From: an uncultured Bacteroidales bacterium
GTDB lineage: Bacteria > Bacteroidota > Bacteroidia > Bacteroidales > Bacteroidaceae
Length of the DNA stretch: 64,000 nucleotides
Direction: 5' to 3'
Assembly (NCBI GenBank): GCA_902798615.1
Contig: CADBXL010000006.1
Location: 62,001-126,000 of the forward strand
The position numbers and the translations under genes are program-made. Positions within the stretch are counted from its first letter, which is position 1. Every line of letters begins with the position of its first letter. Below the pieces are notes generated by a model that worked only from the letters and a program-made list of their open reading frames with translations, made no database searches and was not told where the DNA came from. Shown here piece by piece: positions 35,646-42,710 of this stretch.

Positions 35646-36652
35646 TATAACACCTTCTTCACTCCCGGTATCAACCTGAGCAGATATGTGACGATAAAGG
35701 AAATTACACTTGCCACGCTACCAATAATAAGGAATTTAACAATACCGGGAAGCACAAGACCATCAGTAGCATTCTGAACGGCAAGAAGTACAAACAAATG
35801 AACGATATAAGCGCCATAAGCCTGCTGTGAACACCAGTTCTGGAAGGCATTAGTACCATTTACAAACTCACGGAACAGCCACAGCAAACCCACGCTGAAG
35901 AACACACAGAGCAAGGACTCATAAATTCCAAACCATTGATAAACAAAGTTGTTCCAAGCCCCATCATTACGCACATAGTCGCCTATAGCCAAAGCAGAAC
36001 CTATCAGTAGGGATATAGCGCCTGTACAGTTATTCATCTTCGTTAGCCATTGACCACGATAGGCAAGGACACCCAACACGAACATAATAACATATTGGAG
36101 ATAATGTGCAGGTTCAATATGAACGAAACCTAATACCCATATCCAGTTGTCCTGCGGACTTACCTGACGGATGAAATACCCACCAACTCCCATTACAAGA
36201 GCCACAACCAGCAATCCTCCAAGAGAAACATCGCCCTTCAGCTGTATAGGCGAAACGAACCTCCTTACAAGCGCATAAACAAGGCAGAAAAGCAAGAGAC
36301 TCTCTACATACCACAAATGCCCTACTTCCAACTGTCCTGTGATATAGGAAAGCAAAGCCGTGACAAGCACAACGGGTATGCCAAGTCGAAGAAGTTTCTT
36401 CTTCACGAACACCCATATTCCCTGCTTATCGTAACTGCGTGGCACGAAATAACCAGCTATCAAGAAGAACAATCCCATGAAGAAAGCCGCATTAACAGAG
36501 TTGAAATGCCATATCAGAGGCATCATCTCGTCCTTATTGCTCGGTTTATACACCCATGCCGAATAAGGAGAATATGCCTCAGCCGCATGGTGAAAAACCA
36601 CCAATATGGTCAGCATCACCTTCAAAGTGTCAAGATAATACAACCGTTTCAT
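35645..36652 (-). CDS. Acyltransferase family 3 membrane protein
   Basis: The 335-residue protein begins MKRLYYLDTLKVMLTILVVF, the typical opening of acyltransferase-3 proteins. The family histidine follows in VVFHHAAEAYSPYS, and there are about ten TM segments. FFMGLFFLIAGYFVPRSYDK is another family landmark. Members transfer acyl groups to cell-surface sugars, lipids or small molecules; the acceptor is unknown here. It is third in an operon with a flavodoxin-type oxidoreductase (12 bp upstream) and a regulator. The stop codon touches the inverted-repeat element. Confidence 0.85.
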   Translation of the reverse strand: MKRLYYLDTLKVMLTILVVFHHAAEAYSPYSAWVYKPSNKDEMMPLIWHFNSVNAAFFMGLFFLIAGYFVPRSYDKQGIWVFVKKKLLRLGIPVVLVTALLSYITGQLEVGHLWYVESLLLFCLVYALVRRFVSPIQLKGDVSLGGLLVVALVMGVGGYFIRQVSPQDNWIWVLGFVHIEPAHYLQYVIMFVLGVLAYRGQWLTKMNNCTGAISLLIGSALAIGDYVRNDGAWNNFVYQWFGIYESLLCVFFSVGLLWLFREFVNGTNAFQNWCSQQAYGAYIVHLFVLLAVQNATDGLVLPGIVKFLIIGSVASVISFIVTYLLRLIPGVKKVL

Positions 36653-36664
36653 CTCTAAATGCCT

Positions 36665-37591
36665 CTATAATTCTTCTATGATAGATGTACCTGCCTCGCC
36701 CGAAGCCCATTGCCATTCCTCGTAAAAACGCAGTTTACCGTTCTCCACACAAGGACGAGAATGACACGAACCAGACTTTAACTCTCCATTAATATTCAAA
36801 TGCTGATACGAGAAACTCAAACAACGACTGTCATCCATTGTGCCGACAAGAAAGCCTTTCACGATACTACCGCCAGAATATTCTGCCCAAATGGCATTAT
36901 CCTTCTGATGATAGCAAAAAAATGTCTGTTCCGACACCTCACCAGATTCAGAATTCTGTACAGCAACAAAATTCCTGCCATCTAACGAGAAACCGTCCTC
37001 TGGTTTCTCAAACAGAGTAAAGCCCTTACTATAGGCCGTTTCAAGATGCTTTTCCCAATTGTCCTGACGCGATTTCTTTTCTTTAGCCATACCATCAAAG
37101 ACCACAAAATCACTTTCGCCTACCCGTTTGGCAAGCCTATCTCCAATCATCACGTTCTTCATGCTTTCCAAGAACCCGAACTGCTCCAAGGTAATGAAAT
37201 CGTGCCCCGTAGTACACATGAACAACGCCTTGTCAAGCATCTTCATGCTCTTGTTTCCGTACGCAAAGCCATACGACCACACACGATCAAACCACCCCAC
37301 CAACTTAGCCGGAGCCTCTGTCCAGAAGACTGGATATATGAAGGCTATTGCATCCGCAGCATTTATCTTTGACTGCTCTGCCAATACATCATCAGCCAAC
37401 TGGGGTGACGTGGTATAGTTGGAATCACGAAGATACTCCTCCTCAGACATATCCGTGCGGAAACCCATACGATACAAATCCGATAACTCATACTCATGAC
37501 CGGAATCCGTAATTCCCTTCAAGAAAGAATCACGAACATGTCGGGTAAAGGAATCCTCTGACGGATGACAATATACAACGAAAACTTTCAT
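36665..37591 (-). CDS. Flavodoxin-2/NQO-type NAD(P)H oxidoreductase fused to a small C-terminal domain
   Basis: The 308-residue protein joins two parts. Residues 1 to about 195 are a flavodoxin-like quinone reductase: MKVFVVYCHPSEDSFTRHVR, FIYPVFWTEAPAKLVGWFDR and the KALFMCTTGH strand. The family reduces quinones with NAD(P)H through FMN or FAD. Residues about 200-308 (GRNFVAVQNSESGEVSEQTF to GEAGTSIIEEL) form a beta-rich domain. I recognise it as the small stand-alone protein often mislabelled N-acetylglutamate synthase, with FCYHQKDNAIWAEYSGGSIV and YEEWQW. I know of no established function for that domain. The spacer is short and no frameshift is seen, so the fusion is likely real. It is the middle gene of a three-gene operon. 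Confidence 0.8.
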   Translation of the reverse strand: MKVFVVYCHPSEDSFTRHVRDSFLKGITDSGHEYELSDLYRMGFRTDMSEEEYLRDSNYTTSPQLADDVLAEQSKINAADAIAFIYPVFWTEAPAKLVGWFDRVWSYGFAYGNKSMKMLDKALFMCTTGHDFITLEQFGFLESMKNVMIGDRLAKRVGESDFVVFDGMAKEKKSRQDNWEKHLETAYSKGFTLFEKPEDGFSLDGRNFVAVQNSESGEVSEQTFFCYHQKDNAIWAEYSGGSIVKGFLVGTMDDSRCLSFSYQHLNINGELKSGSCHSRPCVENGKLRFYEEWQWASGEAGTSIIEEL

Positions 37592-37594
37592 ATT

Positions 37595-38743
37595 TTATTT
37601 CTTCCTTGCGTTTAGGCGAGACTTAATAGAACGCACACTTGAAGCGCTAATACTCAGTATCTCCTGAATCTTAGCATCAGAATGCCCCATATCACATAAT
37701 ATAAGGTATGTAAAGGCTCTTGGAGTAAGTTTATCGTATTGTTCCGTCCATTGCCTGTACTTTGCCGGATAGAAAAGCATTACATAATCAATAAGATATG
37801 AATCTGCATCCTTGAGATCATAAGGCATAGGATTTCCTTCAGTCAAGGACAAATACAAGGCCCTACCCCTCTGCATTCTCTCCATCAAACGCTCCTGAAT
37901 ACTGTCTATCTGCCTACGAAGCATATCCGTCTCGCGTTTGTTGTCGGAATTAGTAGCCTGAAGGTCATCAAGCATCTGCTGATACTCGTCTATTGAATCC
38001 TGTAACCTTGACGTAACACTCTCATACACATACTCTTTATCCTGTTGCTTAGCCCTTACAAGATAGACAGTCAGACAGATAATAGCAACAACGAGTATGA
38101 CGATAATCAGGACATTCGCAAGACTTGACCTCATCTTCTTGACCTCTTCCAAATGCCCTTTCCCGATAGTAAATCTCAAAGAATCACACGCTACAAGGTT
38201 ATGATGGTATATCTTGGTGGCAGAAGCTATCTGTCCTTCCTTTAACAACGAAACCGTTAGTTTCTTGCATCTGTCATCAAGGTGCGTCATTACCTTTTCC
38301 TTACCGGGAATAGTATCCTTCATAGCAGCCGTAAGGAATTTCCTTGCCCTTGCAGTATCACCCTTAGAGGCATATTTAGCCGCCATACTCGCCAGAATAG
38401 TCTTCAGGGACGGGCGCTTATCCTTTTCATCCGTCACCTTATAATACTTCTTCATAGCCGCGAGAATAGCCTTCTCCGTAGCGGCAGAATCACGCGAATC
38501 AATAACGGCATTGATAGCCACACATATAGCATCCCTGTTCTTTGTGGCTACGGCTGCATCAAGAAGACTATCGGCAAACTGAGGAGTAAGGACGATAAAT
38601 CCCGACAAGGTGTCCTTGAATATATTTGCCTGTAGGAACTCCCTTTGCTCATAAACAGCGGTTTCATCGCCTTCTCGATCCTTGCAACAAGTCAGGAAGG
38701 CGATGAAAAAGAGTCCTATAAATATGCCTATAAATTTTCTCAT
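37595..38743 (-). CDS. Membrane-anchored regulator with TPR-like and C-terminal LuxR-type helix-turn-helix region
   Basis: I chose the ATG at 38741-38743 (MRKFIGIFIGLFFIAFLTCC, a lipobox-like C); the track's longer frame adds ten residues. The 382-residue protein has a helical periplasmic region with TPR-like repeats, a TM at about 212-233 (VLIIVILVVAIICLTVYLV) and a coiled coil (about 245-300). A C-terminal LuxR-like HTH, KLTPRAFTYLILCDMGHSDA then ILSISASSVRSIKSRL, ends the protein. Bacteroidota have many such one-component regulators, which sense in the periplasm and bind DNA through the cytoplasmic end. It leads an operon with the oxidoreductase (3-bp gap) and acyltransferase, likely its targets. 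Confidence 0.78.
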   Translation of the reverse strand: MRKFIGIFIGLFFIAFLTCCKDREGDETAVYEQREFLQANIFKDTLSGFIVLTPQFADSLLDAAVATKNRDAICVAINAVIDSRDSAATEKAILAAMKKYYKVTDEKDKRPSLKTILASMAAKYASKGDTARARKFLTAAMKDTIPGKEKVMTHLDDRCKKLTVSLLKEGQIASATKIYHHNLVACDSLRFTIGKGHLEEVKKMRSSLANVLIIVILVVAIICLTVYLVRAKQQDKEYVYESVTSRLQDSIDEYQQMLDDLQATNSDNKRETDMLRRQIDSIQERLMERMQRGRALYLSLTEGNPMPYDLKDADSYLIDYVMLFYPAKYRQWTEQYDKLTPRAFTYLILCDMGHSDAKIQEILSISASSVRSIKSRLNARKK

Positions 38744-38760
38744 TATTGTTATAGTGAGGG

Positions 38761-38792
38761 CAAAAGTAAACAAAAAATCCCATTATCCCAAA
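38761..38792 (-). promoter_or_regulatory. Promoter of the regulator/oxidoreductase/acyltransferase operon
   Basis: On the minus strand TTTG (38789-38792), 20 bp, then TACTTTTG (38761-38768), about 18 bp before the ATG. Confidence 0.72.
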
Positions 38793-38879
38793 GAAAAACG
38801 CTAAAAGTTTTTCCTATGCATGTGAAATTCCACAAGGGATCAACTCTCTAAAAACACCCGACATCCTCCATACATCCTC

Positions 38880-38990
38880 TTTAGCATCTCCATCGCTTCT
38901 CCATCGTTTGTCCATCGCTTCTCCATCGATACGATGGACAAACGATGGATTATCGATGGATTATCGATGGATTATCTTCTGAGGAAGAGA
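38880..38990. repeat. 11-bp phased dyad array (CCATCG word), 4+4 units, second copy
   Basis: CCATCG at 38890, 38901, 38912 and 38923 and CGATGG at 38932, 38943, 38954 and 38965. Read on the minus strand it aligns with the array at 3220-3322, including the flank GAAGATAATCCATCG. Confidence 0.9.
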
Positions 38991-39018
38991 GAACAAATCA
39001 CGAACTCACTTGAGCAAA

Positions 39019-39858
39019 TCATTGTAGTCGGAAAGTAACAGGAAGGGTGTATTTCACGCGGACAGACTGACCATTCTGTCGGCCGGGAATCCACTTAGGC
39101 ATACCAGATACCACACGAATAGCTTCCTTGTCAAGAGAAGGATCAACACTTCTCGCAATACGGATATCGCTTACGCTTCCGTCACGCTCTACCACGAAAG
39201 TGCATATCACACGCCCTTGAATGCCCATTTCCTCAGCCACAGGAGGGTATTTGATGTTCTTGCTCAAGTATTGCATCAAGGCAACATCTCCGCCGGGGAA
39301 AGAAGGCATCTGTTCAACTACCTCGAACACCTTAGACTCTTCTACCTTTGGCTTGACAGGCTCAGTTACAAGCATTTGCTTTGCCTTTAGCACTTCACCA
39401 TCTTCTGACCCATTTAAAACATCAAAAACAGAAATAGAAACTTTTGATTTCATGATTTCATCCTGAGTTCTCATTTCATCTTTAGGATCAACTTCATCAT
39501 CCTTCTTAATTACAGGGGCAACAAACTTGATAGAACACTTGATTTTCTCCACTACCTCCTCTATATTCTCACGTCTGATAGGCTCAGCACGCTTCACCTC
39601 TGGAGCCTTGTTTTTAAGATTGGAGGTTTCCATACCCTGGTCATACACAACTACTGTGTGTTTAGCAACATATCTGTCATACTCATTCTTTATAACGAGC
39701 AAACTAACTATAGCTGCTACGAACACCAATATTGCCAATATAGAAGCAAGGTTTCTATTACCTGTCTGATGACGGAGAACATAAGCTCCATACTCTTTGT
39801 TTCGGTTCTCAAACAAAAGGTCTGACCATTCATTTGAAATAAGATCAATCTGTGTCAT
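39019..39858 (-). CDS. tonB: TonB family energy transducer (second copy)
   Basis: The 279-residue protein is a close paralogue of the operon TonB at 9038: same length, same N-terminal NKEYGAYVLR motif, one TM (about 38-58) and same C-terminal domain (PSFPGGDVALMQYLSKNIKY ending TLPVTFRLQ). Differences cluster in the periplasmic linker (VVVYDQGMETSNLKNKAPEV). No exbB or exbD accompanies it, so it must share the ExbBD motor at 6.9-9.0 kb or use another. A different linker and promoter suggest service to a particular subset of receptors or conditions. It is a single-gene unit with its own promoter. Confidence 0.94.
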   Translation of the reverse strand: MTQIDLISNEWSDLLFENRNKEYGAYVLRHQTGNRNLASILAILVFVAAIVSLLVIKNEYDRYVAKHTVVVYDQGMETSNLKNKAPEVKRAEPIRRENIEEVVEKIKCSIKFVAPVIKKDDEVDPKDEMRTQDEIMKSKVSISVFDVLNGSEDGEVLKAKQMLVTEPVKPKVEESKVFEVVEQMPSFPGGDVALMQYLSKNIKYPPVAEEMGIQGRVICTFVVERDGSVSDIRIARSVDPSLDKEAIRVVSGMPKWIPGRQNGQSVRVKYTLPVTFRLQ

Positions 39859-39901
39859 AATTCAATAGTTTTTGAGGGTTAATAATTCGATTTTCTGAGA
39901 A

Positions 39902-39932
39902 CAAAGTTAGAAAGGAGTTTTTTCTCTTGCAA
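39902..39932 (-). promoter_or_regulatory. Promoter of second tonB
   Basis: On the minus strand TTG at 39930-39932, 20 bp, and TAACTTTG at 39902-39909. The remaining sequence up to 40100 shows nothing else I can identify. Confidence 0.6.
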
Positions 39933-40099
39933 GCATTTTTCCGATTATTTTCGGAGGATGTTGCAATGTCATTTTTCTCACCTTTCTTTTATAAGACGTT
40001 ATCTTTCAACAAATTAGAATATATAGCATTTCCCGCATTCCACACCTCATTTGCAACACTTCAAGCCACTATCACCCCTATAAAAATGAATGCAACACA

Positions 40100-40140
40100 C
40101 GAAAAAAGGCTAATATACAAACGAGATGTATATTAGCCTT
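40100..40140 (-). terminator. Terminator of the radical SAM gene
   Basis: AAGGCTAATATACA and TGTATATTAGCCTT pair perfectly across seven bases. On the minus strand a TTTTTT run follows. Confidence 0.88.
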
Positions 40141-40160
40141 ACTAACAATTTGTACTTGTC

Positions 40161-41144
40161 TCAACTCTTCGGCTTTCCTCGGAAACTATTACGGACCTTG
40201 CCCGACTCACAATTCCGACAAAGCAATTCTGTGGCCTTATGATGACGGAAACCTTCTACCATAGCCTTTGCACGCGGCGAGTCGAGAATCTCATCAAGCG
40301 ACTGGGTAAAGAGGTTTCCAAGTATGATATCGCCATTGTGATCCATACAGCAAGGCACCAGACTTCCGTCAGCAAGAACGCCTATCTGCTTGTGGAGAGC
40401 CTTACAGAACACTTCGGCCCCCCTCTTTGGCACATACTCCGATGTTATCAACATCGGACTTCCCCCGAGGGAAGAGTTTTTAGTTACTTTTTTCTGCTCA
40501 AGACCTTCTTCTGAAGGTTCAATACTATCTAAAAAGCCCTCCCCCTCGGGGGAGCTGGAGGGGGGCTCTTGGGTGGTGGGCCATTGAAACTTCCTGTCAA
40601 ACTCAAGATACAGATTATCGCAAAGGCGATAACCGTCAGGACGCTCTCGCCAAGGCTTTTTCACGTATTGCTCCAGAAGTTGCATAACCTGCTCATTCTC
40701 ACTCTCACGTCCACCTTGGTTCCAAAGCCTCAGCACCACACAAGTACCTTGCTCTGCCGCAGGTATTGCGAATTGCATCACCTTATTTATATATTCATCA
40801 AGTTTGCCCTTACCATTACTTTCATGCGAATGTAATGACAGTTGCACCTTGTGAGGAAGCGAAGACAGGAGGTTCAAAGCCTTGTCGAGCAAAGTTCCAT
40901 TTGATGTGAGGACGGTACGAAAGCCCTTTTCTCGCGCAATCCTAATAAAATCAGGCAAGAGAGGGTGAAGTAATGGCTCTCCCATGAGATGGAAGTATAG
41001 AAAGATTACCCTCCCACGGATTTTATCCGTGAGAAGATCAAATTCCTCTATGGTGAGCTGCCGGTTCTGCCTTCTATGTTTCGGACAGAAATCACAATTG
41101 AGGTTGCAAACGTTTGTTACCTCTATATAATAGCGGTCAATCAA
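40161..41144 (-). CDS. Radical SAM/SPASM-domain protein with in-frame repeat insertion
   Basis: The 327-residue enzyme carries the CxxxCxxC [4Fe-4S] motif as VTNVCNLNCDFCPKHRR near residue 13, and a SAM-binding GEP (LMGEPLLHP). A C-terminal SPASM-like cysteine set (GSLVPCCMDHNGDIILGN and LLCRNCESGK) follows. SPASM radical SAM enzymes modify peptides or act as general maturases; the substrate is unknown and no precursor peptide is near. The start is a TTG (41142-41144), because a stop codon lies two codons upstream in frame and no ATG is available. Residues about 194-236 are encoded by a GC-hairpin element (40458-40582) inserted in frame between the barrel and the SPASM domain. Confidence 0.82.
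   Translation of the reverse strand: MIDRYYIEVTNVCNLNCDFCPKHRRQNRQLTIEEFDLLTDKIRGRVIFLYFHLMGEPLLHPLLPDFIRIAREKGFRTVLTSNGTLLDKALNLLSSLPHKVQLSLHSHESNGKGKLDEYINKVMQFAIPAAEQGTCVVLRLWNQGGRESENEQVMQLLEQYVKKPWRERPDGYRLCDNLYLEFDRKFQWPTTQEPPSSSPEGEGFLDSIEPSEEGLEQKKVTKNSSLGGSPMLITSEYVPKRGAEVFCKALHKQIGVLADGSLVPCCMDHNGDIILGNLFTQSLDEILDSPRAKAMVEGFRHHKATELLCRNCESGKVRNSFRGKPKS
40458..40582. repeat. GC-hairpin element (copy 4), inside a coding sequence
   Basis: Left palindrome TTCCCCCGAGGGAAGA, then TAGTTACTTTTTTCTG, spacer, AATACTATCTA, and right hairpin CCCTCCCCCTCGGGGGAG with CTGGAGGGGGGC. These are the boxes of the intergenic copies. Confidence 0.85.
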
Positions 41145-41215
41145 TTCTATTTACTATTTTAGTATTTACGATTTACAGTTTTTATACCTACAATTTACTA
41201 TTTGCCTACAAAGTT
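41145..41215. repeat. 7-bp word array (ATTTACN)
   Basis: Imperfect heptamers ATTTACG, ATTTACA, AATTTAC and relatives precede the radical SAM start. A minus-strand TAACTTTG (41209-41216) may be its -7 element. Confidence 0.5.
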
Positions 41216-41246
41216 ACAACAAATTTTTCTTTTTTCCCGATATTTA

Positions 41247-41278
41247 TTTGGTATATTCACATACTTTTGCTATCTTTG
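41247..41278 (+). promoter_or_regulatory. Promoter of the signalling cassette
   Basis: TTTG at 41247-41250, 20 bp, then TATCTTTG at 41271-41278. The leader (about 41285-41419) consists almost wholly of a 7-bp word array. Confidence 0.75.
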
Positions 41279-41286
41279 CACTCATA

Positions 41287-41397
41287 TAAGGTCTAAGGTC
41301 TAAAGACCAAGGACTAAGGTCTGAGAACCTTCAACCTTAGCCTTTTGACCTTAGGCTTAAAACTATAGACCTTAGTCTTTTGACCTTAGACAAACAA
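41287..41397. repeat. 7-bp word array (TAAGGTC / GACCTTA), inverted halves
   Basis: TAAGGTC, TAAGGTC, TAAAGAC, CAAGGAC, TAAGGTC and TGAGAAC are six direct heptamers. They are followed by inverted words (GACCTTA three times, GTCTTTT, GCCTTTT), so the leader RNA can fold into a long imperfect hairpin. Confidence 0.75.
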
Positions 41398-41419
41398 TTA
41401 TAATCTTATCCTAATTTCT

Positions 41420-42586
41420 ATGATAAAAATTCTTAGCGTGGATGATGAGCTTGACCTTGAGCTCCTGCTAACCCAGTATTTCCGCAGAAAGATTCGCAAA
41501 GGTGAATATGAGTTTTACTTTGCACATAATGGAGTAGAAGCCATGCAGATGCTTCTGCAACATCCAGATATCGACATTGTGCTCTCCGACATCAACATGC
41601 CGGAGATGGACGGTCTCACACTTCTGAAGAAAATAAAGGACCGCAATAATCCAGCCCTGAAGGTGGTAATGGTGAGCGCATACGGCGAAATGAGCAATAT
41701 CCGTCAGGCGATGAATAATGGTGCTTTCGATTTCGCCACAAAACCTATTGACCTTGAAGACTTGCAGCGTACTATAGAGAAGGCTCGGGAAGAGATTGAG
41801 TTTGTCAAGCAGACACAGAAAGAGCATGGACAGCTTGTAGATTTAAAGGCTGACCTCAGTCTTGCTGCAGAAGTACAGCTGGCTATTCTGCCAAATGAGT
41901 TTCCTCCTTTTCCTGATTTGACTTCCGAAGTAGATATCTATGCTACGATAAAGCCGGCAAAGGACGTTGGAGGCGACTTCTACGACTTCTTCCGTATAGA
42001 CGATGACCATTTAGGCTTTGTGATGGCCGATGTCTCAGGTAAGGGCGTACCAGCGGCATTGTTTATGACTATGAGTTATACGTTGCTCCGCTTCACAGGT
42101 TCTAAGAGTCTTACTCCTATTTCAACAGTATCAGCATCAAACGATATGCTTTCCAAGGAGAGTTTCGACTCAATGTTCGTAACTGTCTTCTATGGCGTAT
42201 ATTGCATAAGCACAGGCGAGATGCGATATGTCAATGCAGGACATAACCCACCATATCTCGTTAAGGCCGATGGCAGCGTGGAGGTACTCCCCCACTCCAA
42301 CAATATATGCATGGGAGTAACAGAAGGTTTCCCATATCAGGAGAGTACTTTGAAACTGGAAAGAGGCGATATGCTTGTAACCTTCACCGATGGTGTTACG
42401 GAGGCTTGCGACCCGGACAATAACCTGTATGGCGAAGAACGTCTGGAGTCATTACTTACAACGGTGGAAGGCTATACAGCCCAGCAGGTTACTTCTGCTA
42501 TCGACAACGCCGTTAATACTCATGCCAACGGTGCAGAGCAGAGTGACGATATCACGATAATGGCGATTAAGAGAAACGCGATTTAA
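41420..42586 (+). CDS. Response regulator with PP2C/SpoIIE-type phosphatase output
   Basis: The 388-residue protein has an N-terminal receiver domain (1 to about 125; acidic pocket D8/D9, phospho-acceptor D57 in IVLSDINMPEMDG, and the lysine in FATKPID). A helical linker precedes a PP2C/SpoIIE-type serine phosphatase (about 160-385). Metal-binding motifs are AKDVGGDFYDFF, GFVMADVSGKGVPAALF, VNAGHNPPYL, LVTFTDGVTEA and SDDITIMAI. Such RsbU-like proteins dephosphorylate an anti-sigma antagonist or other phosphoprotein when the receiver is phosphorylated. No SpoIIAA-like target lies nearby. It is the first gene of the signalling cassette, and the kinase at 47116 is the obvious candidate donor. 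Confidence 0.9.
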   Translation: MIKILSVDDELDLELLLTQYFRRKIRKGEYEFYFAHNGVEAMQMLLQHPDIDIVLSDINMPEMDGLTLLKKIKDRNNPALKVVMVSAYGEMSNIRQAMNNGAFDFATKPIDLEDLQRTIEKAREEIEFVKQTQKEHGQLVDLKADLSLAAEVQLAILPNEFPPFPDLTSEVDIYATIKPAKDVGGDFYDFFRIDDDHLGFVMADVSGKGVPAALFMTMSYTLLRFTGSKSLTPISTVSASNDMLSKESFDSMFVTVFYGVYCISTGEMRYVNAGHNPPYLVKADGSVEVLPHSNNICMGVTEGFPYQESTLKLERGDMLVTFTDGVTEACDPDNNLYGEERLESLLTTVEGYTAQQVTSAIDNAVNTHANGAEQSDDITIMAIKRNAI

Positions 42587-42710
42587 TTACTAATTACGAA
42601 TTACAAATTACCGAATTAGTAATGAGCAGATTACAGTAGTTCGAATAAATACAGACAGTAACCAAGTAAGTAATTAGTAATTCGTAATTTGTAATCCGTA
42701 ACTCGTATTT
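42587..42710. repeat. 7-bp word array (AATTACN / NGTAATT), inverted halves
   Basis: AATTACT, AATTACG, AATTACA and AATTACC, then about 55 bases later AGTAATT, AGTAATT, CGTAATT, TGTAATC, CGTAACT and CGTATTT. It fills the gap between two cassette genes. Confidence 0.7.
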
